A stretch of 64,000 nucleotides of DNA from Fibrobacter sp. (GTDB taxonomy: Bacteria; Fibrobacterota; Fibrobacteria; Fibrobacterales; Fibrobacteraceae): positions 1 to 64,000 of the forward strand of contig JAFPWY010000012.1 in NCBI GenBank assembly GCA_017412605.1, in the 5' to 3' direction. A program made the translations under genes and the position numbers. The notes under the pieces were generated by a model, which saw only the letters and a list, made by a program, of their open reading frames with translations, was not told the origin of the DNA and ran no database searches. This document shows positions 17,820 through 27,191 of the stretch, piece by piece; within the stretch, counting starts at the first letter, position 1, and every line of letters begins with the position of its first letter.

Positions 17820-19130
17820 ATGAACTACCTACAACTCGCACTCGAAGAATCTTTCTTCTCCATTGGCGTGAGCCGCCCGAACCCGGCGGTGGGTGCTGTT
17901 GTTGTCAAGGATGGAATCGTCGTGGGCAGGGGGCGTACGCAGCGCCCCGGCAATGCCCATGCCGAAGTCATGGCGCTGCGTGACGCGGGCGAACTCGCCC
18001 GCGGAGCGGCCATATACGTGACGCTCGAGCCGTGCTGCCACTATGGCCGCACGCCCCCCTGCACAAAGGCAATCATCGATGCAGGGATAACTGAGGTGTA
18101 CTTTGCGCATGCCGACCCGAATCCCGTTGTGCGCGGCAAGTCCCGCCAGATTTTGGAAGATGCCGGTATCGTCGTCTACGAAGGCGAGGATGCTTGTGTA
18201 AGGGCTTGTTATAACGACGGGCAGGAAAACGACCTTCATCCATCTCCGAATGCTTCGTGCGAATGCGGCGTTTTCGGTTACGGCTCCGCCTCTGGCAATG
18301 CCGTGGGCCGTCCTGGTTCTGCATCTGAAGAGTTCAAGGCGGAAGGCCGTTTTGTCTACATGCAAATTTCGCGTTTCTTTGAAGCGTATGATTATTTTGT
18401 TTGTAATAAGCAAACTTTTGTCGAAATAAAGATTGCCGTATCCGAAGACGGGTTCATGGGTTGTGTCGCTACGAGCGGAAGCCACCTTCCGCTGAAGATT
18501 ACAGGCCAGGGGGCAAACTGCTGGAACCACGAACTGCGTGCCATGAGCGATGCTGTGCTGATTGGCGCAGGGACGCTCCTTGCTGACAACCCGCGGTTGG
18601 ATGTGCGGTATGTGCAGGGGAACAATCCCGTAAAAATAGTTTGGGCCGGTCACCACGAGTTTACTTTGGACGAAGTTCGCTCGCTGGCGGTATTTGCTTC
18701 GTGCAACGTTTCGTGTGGCGAAGGCGCTCCGGTATCCACTCCGATTGTGTTCAGTTGTGTTGCCCAGCCGCAATTGGACGGAATTGCCGAGGTCGTCGAA
18801 CTTCCGCATGCAAGTTTTGCGGAAAACTGGTGTGTTATGCTGGCGAACCTTTCCGAACGCGGGATGCACCGCCTGATGGTGGAGCCGGGTGAATGTCTGG
18901 CGCGTGAAATCCTTTCTGCCGGAACGGATTTAAAAATGTCCCTTTGGAACCGATTGGATCTGTGGCGTTCCACGGATCCTTCCGTCGAGGCGTCTCTCGA
19001 ACGTTTGATTGATTGTGGGGAGGCTAAATGTGGTCTTGAGTTCCCGGGCCTCCCATCTTGTGCCGTCGCCAAGGAATCCGTGATGATCGGACCCGATGTG
19101 CTGACGGTGTATTATAGCGGTGAGCAGTGA
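17820..19130 (+). CDS. ribD: Riboflavin biosynthesis protein RibD (deaminase-reductase)
   Basis: This 436-residue bifunctional enzyme deaminates the pyrimidine intermediate made from GTP and then reduces its ribose side chain. The deaminase zinc site is complete: H-A-E (47-49), P-C-C-H-Y-G-R-T-P-P-C (Cys72, Cys81). The reductase domain shows V-E-I-K-I-A-V-S-E-D-G-F and I-G-A-G-T-L-L-A-D-N-P-R-L. Between them lie about 50 extra residues (about 130-185), Ser/Gly/Cys-rich, not found in E. coli RibD. It is the first gene of the rib cluster, although a repeat-filled gap of 487 bases separates it from ribE. Confidence 0.93.
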   Translation: MNYLQLALEESFFSIGVSRPNPAVGAVVVKDGIVVGRGRTQRPGNAHAEVMALRDAGELARGAAIYVTLEPCCHYGRTPPCTKAIIDAGITEVYFAHADPNPVVRGKSRQILEDAGIVVYEGEDACVRACYNDGQENDLHPSPNASCECGVFGYGSASGNAVGRPGSASEEFKAEGRFVYMQISRFFEAYDYFVCNKQTFVEIKIAVSEDGFMGCVATSGSHLPLKITGQGANCWNHELRAMSDAVLIGAGTLLADNPRLDVRYVQGNNPVKIVWAGHHEFTLDEVRSLAVFASCNVSCGEGAPVSTPIVFSCVAQPQLDGIAEVVELPHASFAENWCVMLANLSERGMHRLMVEPGECLAREILSAGTDLKMSLWNRLDLWRSTDPSVEASLERLIDCGEAKCGLEFPGLPSCAVAKESVMIGPDVLTVYYSGEQ

Positions 19131-19617
19131 GGCTCGAGGCACGAGGCAAGGGGCTAGAAAATACCTTTGACCACTTAGTGCTTTTATACGATACTTGGTG
19201 CTTTAGCACCTTAGTAGAGTTATCCCCTTTGGGGAAGCACTTATGTGGGCATGGCCCCTTAGGGGGAGACTAGAGAGGCTAGTGAAAAAGAATCACGCAC
19301 TTCGTGCGTCAATAACAGACGGCGAAACCGTGATATTTCGCTCTAGCCCTAGATCCTAGCCTCTAGATCCTAGCCTCTAGATCCTCTGATGGAGATTGCT
19401 TCATGGCTATTCGCCCTTCGCAATGACACCCGCACTGTCTACTGGTACTCTCGCTACGCTCAAGTACCAAATGCTCGGCTCGGCCATGTTCAAGCAAGCT
19501 TGACCGCGGCGCTCGCCTTACGCATTTGTCCTACTGTCTATTTCCTACTACCTACTACCTACTTTCTCTCGTCTCTCGTCTCTCGTCTCTCGTCTAAATT
19601 TCTACATTTGTCCCCGT
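19131..19617. repeat. Repeat-filled intergenic region between ribD and ribE
   Basis: There is no gene here. From left to right: several small perfect hairpins (GGTGC-TTTA-GCACC near 19198-19211, CCCC-TTT-GGGG near 19225-19235, CCCC-TTA-GGGG near 19256-19266); an inverted copy of the heptad element with ACGCAC-TTC-GTGCGT at 19295-19309 and CTAG heptads to about 19385; a 37-bp repeat (19391-19427) also present inverted at 45512-45548; then heptad runs of CTACTAC type (about 19541-19566) and exact CTCTCGT units (about 19566-19594). The ribE start follows 23 bases later. Confidence 0.85.
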
Positions 19618-20217
19618 ATGTTTACTGGAATTATTCAATCTACCGGCGAAATCGTCTCGATAGAGGCTCGTGGTGATGCCCTTTCGATGCGTCTCAAGTC
19701 GCCGGGATTCTTCAAGAATTGCAAATTGGGCGACAGTGTCGCCAACGATGGCGTTTGTTTGTCTATTGAAAGTTGTACTGATGACGAGGCGGTCTTCTGC
19801 CTTATGCACCAGACGGTCGAAAATACGGCTTTCAAACAGGCTGCCGTCGGGAAATTGGTCAATTTGGAACTTCCGTGCCGTGCCGACAGCTTTATGGGCG
19901 GGCACTTCGTGATGGGCCATGTGGACTGTATTACCGAGGTAATCCAGGTTGTTCCGCGCGAAACGGGCGTGGAAGTCGACCTCAAGATGCCTGCGGACCT
20001 CAAGCGCTACATTATCCGCCGCGGTTCCATCTCCCTGAACGGCATCAGCCTTACGGTGGCCGAAAAGTTCGAGGACTCCATCCGCGTGTGCATCATCCCC
20101 GAGACGCTTGCCCGCACGAACCTGCGCAACTGGGTTGCCGGGACCATCGTGAACGTGGAAGTCGACATGCTCGGCAAGTACATTGAAAATTATCTGAAGG
20201 AACGTGACCTTGCTTAA
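19618..20217 (+). CDS. ribE: Riboflavin synthase, alpha subunit
   Basis: This 199-residue protein opens with the family hallmark M-F-T-G-I-I-Q. Its two lumazine-binding barrel repeats are visible (residues 1-95 and 96-195), the second marked by H-F-V-M-G-H-V-D and S-L-N-G-I-S-L-T-V. It dismutates two 6,7-dimethyl-8-ribityllumazine molecules into riboflavin. It overlaps ribBA by 14 bases, indicating translational coupling. Confidence 0.95.
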   Translation: MFTGIIQSTGEIVSIEARGDALSMRLKSPGFFKNCKLGDSVANDGVCLSIESCTDDEAVFCLMHQTVENTAFKQAAVGKLVNLELPCRADSFMGGHFVMGHVDCITEVIQVVPRETGVEVDLKMPADLKRYIIRRGSISLNGISLTVAEKFEDSIRVCIIPETLARTNLRNWVAGTIVNVEVDMLGKYIENYLKERDLA

Positions 20218-21448
20218 TACGATTGAAGAGGCCATAGAAGATTTTAAGAACGGCAAGTTTTTGATCGTGGTCGATGACGAGGACCGCGAGAACGAGGGCG
20301 ATTTTGTCATCGCCGCCGAGAAGATTACTCCTGAAAAGGTGAACTTCATGCTCCACGAAGGCCGTGGCGTGCTCTGCTGCCCGCTGCCCATCAAGCGCTG
20401 CCATGAACTCAACCTCACGCGCCAGACGGCCGAGAACACCTCGATTCTGGGCACGCCGTTTACCATCATGGTCGACAAAATTGAAGGATGCACCACGGGT
20501 GTTTCCGCCCACGACCGCGCGGCGACCATTCTCGCACTTTCCGACCCGAACTCCAAGCCGAGCGACTTCGGGCGGCCGGGGCATATCTCGCCCCTGTACG
20601 CCCAAGAAGAGGGCGTACTCCGGCGCGCAGGCCATACCGAGGCTGCGGTGGATTTGGCGAAGCTTGCGGGCCTGCGCCCGGCGGCCGCCCTTATCGAGAT
20701 CATGAACGAAGACGGGACGATGGCCCGTATGCCGCAACTGCAAGAAGTGGCAAAGAAGTTCGACCTCAAGATTATCTCTATCCACGACCTTATCGACTAC
20801 CGCCTCAAGAACGAAAAGTTGGTGCAGCGTGTGGCTGCTCCGCACGTGACGACCAAGTACGGCGATTTCAAGGCTTATGCCTACCGCAGCAAGACCGACG
20901 GCGTGGAACACGTGGCCTGGGTCGCGGGCAACCCCGACTTCAGCAAGCCGGTGTACGTGCGCGTACACAGCGAATGCCTTACGGGCGATATCTTCGGTAG
21001 CCTCCGCTGTGACTGCGGCGAACAGTTGCAGTCTGCCATGAAGTTCATCGGCGAGCACGGCGGCGTATTCCTGTACATGCGCGGCCAGGAAGGCCGTGGC
21101 ATTGGCCTCTGCAATAAGCTGCGTGCTTACGAGTTGCAGGAGAAGGGCATGGATACGGTCGAGGCGAATCTGCACCTCGGGTTCAAGTCGGACCTCCGCC
21201 AGTACGGTACCGGTGCCCAGATTCTTGCAGACCTCGGCGTGAAGGAAATGCGCCTTTTGACAAACAACCCGAGCAAGATTTCGGGCATTTCGGCTTACGG
21301 GCTCAAGATTGTGGAACGCGTGCCTATCGAGGTCAAGCCGAACAAGGAAAACCTTTTCTACCTGCTCACCAAGCAGAAGAAGATGGGTCACCAGCTGCAC
21401 GTGGATTCCGATGCTGCCGGCGAAAAAGTTTTAAAAGAGGAAAAATAA
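20204..21448 (+). CDS. ribBA: Bifunctional DHBP synthase / GTP cyclohydrolase II
   Basis: The product has 414 residues from a GTG. The N-terminal half (1-200) is 3,4-dihydroxy-2-butanone-4-phosphate synthase, with the acidic loop [10 protein letters not shown] (24-33). The C-terminal half (205-395) is GTP cyclohydrolase II, with zinc cysteines 258, 269 and 271 in [15 protein letters not shown] and the G-Q-E-G-R-G-I-G-L motif. Together they feed both branches of the pathway. It overlaps ribE, and ribH starts one base after its stop. Confidence 0.95.
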   Translation: MTLLNTIEEAIEDFKNGKFLIVVDDEDRENEGDFVIAAEKITPEKVNFMLHEGRGVLCCPLPIKRCHELNLTRQTAENTSILGTPFTIMVDKIEGCTTGVSAHDRAATILALSDPNSKPSDFGRPGHISPLYAQEEGVLRRAGHTEAAVDLAKLAGLRPAAALIEIMNEDGTMARMPQLQEVAKKFDLKIISIHDLIDYRLKNEKLVQRVAAPHVTTKYGDFKAYAYRSKTDGVEHVAWVAGNPDFSKPVYVRVHSECLTGDIFGSLRCDCGEQLQSAMKFIGEHGGVFLYMRGQEGRGIGLCNKLRAYELQEKGMDTVEANLHLGFKSDLRQYGTGAQILADLGVKEMRLLTNNPSKISGISAYGLKIVERVPIEVKPNKENLFYLLTKQKKMGHQLHVDSDAAGEKVLKEEK

Positions 21449-21449
21449 G

Positions 21450-21917
21450 ATGGTTAACGAAATCAAGAATTCCCTGAACGGGGCGGGACTCAAGGTGGCA
21501 ATCGCCGTCGCCCGCTTCAACGAAGTCGTGACCGACAAGCTCCTGGAAGGGGCGCTCCGCCAGCTCGAGCTGCTGGGCGTTGCCGAAAAGGACGTGACCG
21601 TCGTGCGCGTTCCGGGCGCATTCGAACTCCCGGGCGTGTGCCGCAGGCTCGCCGATTCCAAGAAGTACAGTGCCGTGATGGCCATCGGCGCCGTGATCCG
21701 CGGCGAGACCAGCCACTACGACGTGGTGGTGAACGCCTCTACCGGTGGTGTCGCAAGCATTGCTGCCGAAGGCAAGCTCCCCGTGATTCTCGGAATCCTC
21801 ACGACCGATACCGTGGACCAGGCGATGAACCGCGCCGGCCTCAAGGCGGGCAATCTCGGGAGCAACTGGGCATCCACTGCCGTCGAAATGGCAAATTTGT
21901 ACAAGGCTTTGTCCTAA
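21450..21917 (+). CDS. ribH: 6,7-dimethyl-8-ribityllumazine synthase
   Basis: This 155-residue protein carries A-R-F-N-E near 20, V-P-G-A-F-E-L-P, A-I-G-A-V-I-R-G-E-T-S-H-Y-D (the His of the active site) and the G-N-L-G-S-N-W-A C-terminus. It condenses the two products of RibBA and RibD into lumazine. It completes the riboflavin set in this window. Confidence 0.95.
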   Translation: MVNEIKNSLNGAGLKVAIAVARFNEVVTDKLLEGALRQLELLGVAEKDVTVVRVPGAFELPGVCRRLADSKKYSAVMAIGAVIRGETSHYDVVVNASTGGVASIAAEGKLPVILGILTTDTVDQAMNRAGLKAGNLGSNWASTAVEMANLYKALS

Positions 21918-21960
21918 CCATTTGCCCTAACCACCAACCACTAATCACTAACCACTAGTT
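21918..21960. repeat. Heptad array directly upstream of nusB
   Basis: Units of the type CTAACCA or CTAATCA are spaced at 7 bp and occupy nearly the whole gap between ribH and nusB, up to the start codon. No Shine-Dalgarno sequence is left for nusB. The same unit type precedes nuoA at 60658. Confidence 0.75.
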
Positions 21961-22398
21961 ATGAACGTAAGTTATCGACCAGCCCGTGAATTTGCAATGC
22001 AGTTGCTGTATGCGATGGAAATTACCGGTGCCACGGCAGGGGAGGCCCTTCCGGGGGTGCTCGAAAGTCGGTCTATTACCGATGACCAAAAAAAGTATGG
22101 AATGAAACTGGTAGACCTTGTTCAGGCCCATAGAGAAGAACTGGACGAGGATATCAAGAACGCTGCCGTGCATTGGGAAATCGACCGCATGGCAAAACTT
22201 GACCGCATCATCGTCCGCATTGCGATGGTTGAACTCCTGTATGTCCCGGAAATCCCCATGAAGGTGGCCCTTTCCGAATCGGTGCAGATTGCGGCCAAGT
22301 ACAGCACGGATTCTTCGAGTTCGTTCGTTAACGGTCTTTTAAATGGCTTCATGCAGAAGCATGGAATTGTCTCTAGCTCTCAAAATAAGGAGAAGTAG
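21961..22398 (+). CDS. nusB: Transcription antitermination protein NusB
   Basis: This 145-residue all-helical protein has the NusB pattern R-E-F-A-M-Q-L-L-Y, D-R-I-I-V-R-I-A-M-V-E-L-L and a closing F-V-N-G-L-L-N-G. It binds boxA with NusE/S10 for rRNA antitermination. The ribH-nusB neighbourhood is widely conserved in bacteria. DUF2723 starts 2 bases after its stop. Confidence 0.92.
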   Translation: MNVSYRPAREFAMQLLYAMEITGATAGEALPGVLESRSITDDQKKYGMKLVDLVQAHREELDEDIKNAAVHWEIDRMAKLDRIIVRIAMVELLYVPEIPMKVALSESVQIAAKYSTDSSSSFVNGLLNGFMQKHGIVSSSQNKEK

Positions 22399-22400
22399 TC

Positions 22401-25400
22401 GTGATAAAGGAAAAATGGATGAAACACATTTTTGCCGGCATATCCTGCCTGGTCGCACTCATCGTCTATGCGATGACGATGGCGCCGACCGTTAGTTTTT
22501 GGGATTGTGGCGAATTCGTCGCTTGTGCCAATACGCTTGGCATTCCCCATCCTCCTGGAACCCCGTTCTTCGTGTTCTTTGCACGTGCCGTAATCGTGCT
22601 GCTCCCGTTTGTGGGTGAAATCGCGAAGCGCGTGAACTACATTTCCGTGGTGAGCTCTGCGGCTACCGTCTACGTGACGGCTCTGTTCGCTTGGGAATTC
22701 CTTGCCTCCATCCTCAGGAACGACGCTCTTGCTGCCAAGATTTCTGAAAAGGTTCGCATGTTCGTGCTTGGCTCGGCCTCTCTGGTCGCCGGTTTCCTCC
22801 TGACCTTCTCCGACACGTTCTGGTTCAATGCCGTCGAAGCCGAAGTCTACGGCCTCGCCATGTTGATCCTGATGCTTGTCTCCTACCTCGGCCTGGTCTG
22901 GTACAACAAGAAGGACGAAGAAGGTAGTGACAAGTTCCTTATCTTCATCTGCTACATCGCTTTCCTCGGTGTGGGCGCGCATCTTTACACGATGCTTACC
23001 ATCCCGGCCGTGTTCGTGCTGCTTCTCATTGCGCAACCGAGCAAGATCAAGGAACGCATTCCTATCTGGATTACGGGTACGCTTCTTTGCTCCGTCATCT
23101 ACATGGTATCTGCCTTTATCGAACTTTCCTTGGGTTGCCTTGTCGTGCTTGCCGTCCTGACGCTTGCCAAGCCGTTCAATGCCAAGGTTAACAAGGCTGT
23201 CCGCCTTTCTCTCGCTTTCTCCTTCTTTGCCCTTATCGGTTACAGCACTCACCTCTACATTCCTATCCGTTCCGAACTGAACCCGATCATCGACGAAAAC
23301 GATCCTGAAATCAACATCCGCGACGAACAGGGCAACCTCCAGCTCGGCAACCTGTTCAAGTCCGAAAACTGGGAATCCTTCAACAACTTCGTGGAACGTA
23401 AGCAGTACGGCTCCGAGAGCATGATCGCCCGCGCCTTCTACCGCCGTTCCCAGCTGGCCCACCAGTTCCTCAGCTTCCCGAGCATGAGCTATGGCGGCTA
23501 CCAGATGGCCCAGTACCTGCCTTACAAGGTGGGTGGCGTGAACTACGCCAATGGTGTGTACACGTTCGACCCGGCCGACAACGAACCGCTGGAACGCTTC
23601 GGTATCAAGTTCCCCACGCAGATGATTTTCATGGGTGACTCGATTGTTCCGCAGCTGCTCATATTCATCCTCTTCAACGGTCTGCTGGTCCTTGTTTGCG
23701 TCTTTGCTTGCAAGCGCAATCGTCATCTGGGTATTTTCCTTTCCGTTCTCTATGCGCTCTGTTCTCTCGGCTTGATTTTCTACATCAACTTCGCCGACGG
23801 TACCCGCATGGAACAGCGCGACCACGACCAGTGGGTCTCCGCGATGACCCGTAACGTTGCCGACCTGAACCGTGCCGGTGCAGGCATCACCTCTGTTCCC
23901 GACCCGAACGACTTGCTGGATGCCCGTCAGGAAATCGAGCATAACTCCATCCGTCTCGAATTCCTCCGCCAGCACAAGGCTCCTGCAGCGACTATTTCTG
24001 CGCTCGAGGCCAAGATCAACGACCTCAAGAGTTCCAGCATCTGGACAACTTGGACCAAGATCGAAAACGCCTATGCCCAGGTGGGTCAGCGTGCCCCGTT
24101 CCCCGAGGCTGTCCACATGGAAGTCCGCGAACGTGACTACTTCTATACCCCGGCGTTCATCTTCATGAGCATGATGCTCGGTATCGGTGCGGGTATTCTC
24201 GTGTTCCTTGCCGCAACGTCTGCCCAGTTTGCTGCTTTCGCATCTCCTCTTGCAGCTCTCCTTGTCCTTGTCTCCTTTATTATTCCTTGCTGCTCGAACT
24301 ACAAGGAACATGACCGTTCCGGTCTCTGGGTCCCGTGGGATTATGCGTATAACCTGCTCAATAGCTGCCGCCCGAATGCCATCCTGTTCACGAACGGCGA
24401 CAACGACACCTTCCCGCTGTGGTTCGCCCAGGAAGTTGCCGGTATCCGCAAGGACGTGCGCGTCGTGAACCTCTCCTTGGGTAACACGGACTGGTACATC
24501 AAGCAGATGCTCGACAATCCGCCGATTCTCAAGTTGAGCTATGACAAGGATGGCATCAAGCGCGACATGGTATTGGACTACAGCTACGGCAACAATCCCA
24601 ACCATCTCACGGCGACTTGGGTCAAGAACGCAGAACGTCTCATGCCCAAGCTGAAGGAACGCATTGACCAGATGGAAGGCCAGCAGCTTTCTGCTGCCGA
24701 TTCTGCAAAGCTCCTGCAGCTCAAGGTGCACTACCAGGTGTGGGATGCCTTCCACGACTGGGCTGCCCGTACCCGTAGTGGCGTGATGCTGACTCAGCAT
24801 AAGCTTGTCATCGACCTTGCCATGCAGAACATGGACAAGCCGATCCATTTCTCGACGACTGTCGGTATGTCCAATTTCATGGGTCTTGAAAAGTATATGA
24901 TCCAGGAAGGCATGATTTACGATTTCCAGAAGGGTGACCTGACTGTTCGTCGTGGTGACTTCAATGCCGAACGTACGGCCAACTTGATTGACAGCGTCTA
25001 CAAGTTCCGCGGCCTCGGCGATGGCACTGCTTTCGTGAATAGCGAAACGCTTCGCCTGCTTTCCAGCTACATCTCCTTGTACCTGCAGATTTCCTTCGAC
25101 GCCCGCGAGAAGATTTCCGCTATCCGTAGCGAGAAGCCTTACACGATTCTCCGCAAGGCTCAGGTGGACGCTCTCGCTCTGAATGCCATCAAGTTCCTCG
25201 AAATGGGTATGTACCAGTTCCCGGATGAATGGCGCAACTACTGGGCTGCAGCTTACGTCTACGAAGCTGCCGGCATGAAGCAGCCTGCTCTTGATGTACT
25301 TGCCCGTGGTCTCAAGCACGTCCCCGCTTACGACGAGGGTGGACGCAGCCGCCTCGCCGTTAGCCTTAAGTCCATGGAACAGATGCCGGACGAACCGCCT

Positions 25401-25487
25401 GCTATCGAGCCTGAAACGCCGGAATCCGATTCCGGGGCTAAGGACAGCGCTTCCGACAGCACGCCTGTTGTGGCTTCTGCAGAATAA
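22401..25487 (+). CDS. DUF2723 (PMT-like) multi-pass membrane protein
   Basis: The product has 1028 residues. An N-terminal block of about 12 membrane segments includes the acidic loop F-W-D-C-G-E-F near residue 35, typical of DUF2723. A large C-terminal soluble region starts near residue 640 with G-D-N-D-T-F-P-L-W and V-V-N-L-S-L-G-N-T-D-W-Y, both hallmarks of the family. The family is related to protein O-mannosyltransferases (GT-C fold) but lacks a proven substrate. Two polyprenol-phosphate-sugar synthase-like genes follow directly, which fits a lipid-linked sugar donor. The gene is GTG-initiated. Confidence 0.85.
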   Translation: MIKEKWMKHIFAGISCLVALIVYAMTMAPTVSFWDCGEFVACANTLGIPHPPGTPFFVFFARAVIVLLPFVGEIAKRVNYISVVSSAATVYVTALFAWEFLASILRNDALAAKISEKVRMFVLGSASLVAGFLLTFSDTFWFNAVEAEVYGLAMLILMLVSYLGLVWYNKKDEEGSDKFLIFICYIAFLGVGAHLYTMLTIPAVFVLLLIAQPSKIKERIPIWITGTLLCSVIYMVSAFIELSLGCLVVLAVLTLAKPFNAKVNKAVRLSLAFSFFALIGYSTHLYIPIRSELNPIIDENDPEINIRDEQGNLQLGNLFKSENWESFNNFVERKQYGSESMIARAFYRRSQLAHQFLSFPSMSYGGYQMAQYLPYKVGGVNYANGVYTFDPADNEPLERFGIKFPTQMIFMGDSIVPQLLIFILFNGLLVLVCVFACKRNRHLGIFLSVLYALCSLGLIFYINFADGTRMEQRDHDQWVSAMTRNVADLNRAGAGITSVPDPNDLLDARQEIEHNSIRLEFLRQHKAPAATISALEAKINDLKSSSIWTTWTKIENAYAQVGQRAPFPEAVHMEVRERDYFYTPAFIFMSMMLGIGAGILVFLAATSAQFAAFASPLAALLVLVSFIIPCCSNYKEHDRSGLWVPWDYAYNLLNSCRPNAILFTNGDNDTFPLWFAQEVAGIRKDVRVVNLSLGNTDWYIKQMLDNPPILKLSYDKDGIKRDMVLDYSYGNNPNHLTATWVKNAERLMPKLKERIDQMEGQQLSAADSAKLLQLKVHYQVWDAFHDWAARTRSGVMLTQHKLVIDLAMQNMDKPIHFSTTVGMSNFMGLEKYMIQEGMIYDFQKGDLTVRRGDFNAERTANLIDSVYKFRGLGDGTAFVNSETLRLLSSYISLYLQISFDAREKISAIRSEKPYTILRKAQVDALALNAIKFLEMGMYQFPDEWRNYWAAAYVYEAAGMKQPALDVLARGLKHVPAYDEGGRSRLAVSLKSMEQMPDEPPAIEPETPESDSGAKDSASDSTPVVASAE

Positions 25488-25502
25488 TAATCAGTCGAGG
25501 TT

Positions 25503-26429
25503 ATGATGGATTTGAGCATGGTCATTCCGGTCAAGGACGAAAACGAGAACCTGCCGGACTTGATGAAGGAAATCGCTGCCGCGATGGAACCGACCGGTTT
25601 CCAGTACGAGGTGCTTATTATCGACGACGGAAGCCGAGACAATACCTGGGAGGTGGTCGAGAACCTCTCCAAGGAATTCCCGTTTGTCCGGGCTTATCGC
25701 TTCCAGTTCAACTGTGGCAAGGCTGCCGCCCTCGCTTATGGATTTTCCAAGGTGAAGGGTCGCTATGTCGCCACCTTGGATGGAGATTTGCAGGACGATC
25801 CCCTCGAGATTCCGAAGATGATCGATATCCTCAATCAAGGCTATGACCTCGTTTCCGGCTGGAAGGTGCGCCGCCTGGACCCCTGGCACAAGACCATGCC
25901 GTCCAAGCTGTTCAACCTGACGGTTTCTATTGTTTGTGGGCAGCGCCTGCACGATTTCAACTGTGGCATCAAGGCGTACCGCAGCTGCGTGGTCAAGTTC
26001 ATCCAGCTCTACGGTGACTACCACCGCTTTATCCCGGTCATGGCAAAGTGGCAGGGGTTCCGTATAACGGAAATGCCTGTTGCCCACAGGGCGCGCGTCC
26101 ACGGGGTCTCCAAGTATGGAGTCTCCCGCCTGGTCAGCGGGTTCCTGGACCTCGTTTCCCTCATGTTTATGCGCAGTTTCTCTGCGAAACCGCTTCATTT
26201 CTTCGGGCTTATCGGACTTCTGTTCATGTTCCTTGGCCTCGGGGTCTGCGGCTACTTTGGTTATGAATGGTTCAATACGGGCGCCTTGCATGTTCGTCCG
26301 CTTTTGTTGGCTGGTGCCTTCGCGTTGGTGATGAGCGTCCAGTTCATTTCCCTGGGATTGCTGGGAGAGATGCTGAATGGCAACAAACAACGTTCTTACC
26401 CGGTTGCCGAGACGATAAGAGATAATTAG
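25503..26429 (+). CDS. GT2 glycosyltransferase with C-terminal membrane segments (GtrB/ArnC-like)
   Basis: The product has 308 residues. The GT-A domain (1-225) shows V-I-P-V-K-D-E, D-D-G-S and the metal-binding L-D-G-D-L-Q-D-D. Two membrane helices follow (about 235-260 and 270-292). This layout is that of polyprenyl-phosphate sugar transferases such as GtrB, ArnC and YfdH, which load a sugar on the lipid carrier on the cytoplasmic side. The ATG at 25503 is followed by a second ATG. I infer that it feeds the DUF2723 protein. Confidence 0.87.
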   Translation: MMDLSMVIPVKDENENLPDLMKEIAAAMEPTGFQYEVLIIDDGSRDNTWEVVENLSKEFPFVRAYRFQFNCGKAAALAYGFSKVKGRYVATLDGDLQDDPLEIPKMIDILNQGYDLVSGWKVRRLDPWHKTMPSKLFNLTVSIVCGQRLHDFNCGIKAYRSCVVKFIQLYGDYHRFIPVMAKWQGFRITEMPVAHRARVHGVSKYGVSRLVSGFLDLVSLMFMRSFSAKPLHFFGLIGLLFMFLGLGVCGYFGYEWFNTGALHVRPLLLAGAFALVMSVQFISLGLLGEMLNGNKQRSYPVAETIRDN

Positions 26430-26462
26430 ATTAGTTTATGAAAAGTATGGATAGGAGTAAGA

Positions 26463-27176
26463 ATGTCGTTCCCTAAAAGTTTGGTTATTGTCCCGACCTA
26501 CAACGAGAAGGAAAACATCCTTCTCATGCTGGACGCCATCTTGCAGCAGCATGAATGCTTGGAAGTGCTGGTTGTCGATGACGGCTCTCCGGATGGTACG
26601 GGTGATATGGTCGCTGCCGAGGCAGAAAAGAATTCCCGTATCCACCTGATTCGCCGCAAGGGCAAGATGGGACTTGGCTCTGCTTATGTGACTGGCTTCA
26701 AGTGGGCTCTGGAACGCGACTTCGAACGTGTGTTCGAGATGGATGCCGACTTCAGCCATTCTCCTACGGACTTGACCCGTTTCTTGGAAACGGCAGAGGA
26801 TGCCGATCTTGTGCTGGGCAGCCGCTACATGAAGCAGCGCATCAGCGTCGTGAACTGGGATCTTCGCCGTCTCATTCTGAGTTACGGTGCGAATGTGTAC
26901 ACTCGCATGGTTACGGGGCTTCCGATTAGCGATGCGACCGGCGGTTTCAAGTGCTTCCGTCGTGAAGCACTGCAGGCGTTGAATCTCGACAAGATGAAGA
27001 GCGACGGCTATTGCTTCCAGATCGAGACGACGTTCAAGATTTGGAAGAAAGGGCTCCGCGTGAAGGAAATCCCTATCGTGTTTACCGACCGCACTCGCGG
27101 TACCTCCAAGATGAGCGGCGGCATCATCTCCGAAGCCTTCTTCCTGGTGCTCAAACTTCGCCTTGGACTCGCGTAA
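26463..27176 (+). CDS. Polyprenol monophosphomannose synthase-like GT2 enzyme
   Basis: This 237-residue soluble enzyme matches bacterial Dpm1/Ppm1: V-P-T-Y-N-E-K-E-N, V-V-D-D-G-S-P-D-G-T, E-M-D-A-D-F-S-H, and G-S-R-Y near 120. It has no membrane segments. The family moves mannose from GDP-Man to polyprenyl phosphate. AGGAG lies before the ATG. Its presence next to DUF2723 strengthens the lipid-linked glycosylation reading. The sugar itself is not proven. Confidence 0.88.
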   Translation: MSFPKSLVIVPTYNEKENILLMLDAILQQHECLEVLVVDDGSPDGTGDMVAAEAEKNSRIHLIRRKGKMGLGSAYVTGFKWALERDFERVFEMDADFSHSPTDLTRFLETAEDADLVLGSRYMKQRISVVNWDLRRLILSYGANVYTRMVTGLPISDATGGFKCFRREALQALNLDKMKSDGYCFQIETTFKIWKKGLRVKEIPIVFTDRTRGTSKMSGGIISEAFFLVLKLRLGLA

Positions 27177-27177
27177 T

Positions 27178-27191
27178 TAGACGAGAGACGA
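27178..27191. repeat. Two-unit heptad array before a glycosyltransferase start
   Basis: Two near-identical units of GACGAGA type end at the start codon of the GT2 gene at 27192. It is short, but the same unit recurs in the longer arrays at 44705-44832. Confidence 0.5.

Noticed and set aside
19391-19427. Insertion sequence end or MITE
   Set aside because: No transposase, no target-site duplication and no terminal inverted repeats were recognised around the 37-bp repeat.
19389-19676. 95-codon open frame at 19389
   Set aside because: It consists of translated repeat DNA and runs into the ribE start in another frame.
22380-25319. 979-codon open frame on the minus strand opposite the DUF2723 gene
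   Set aside because: The plus-strand frame has clear family motifs. The antisense frame has none and is rich in His, Glu and Arg, as expected for a shadow frame.
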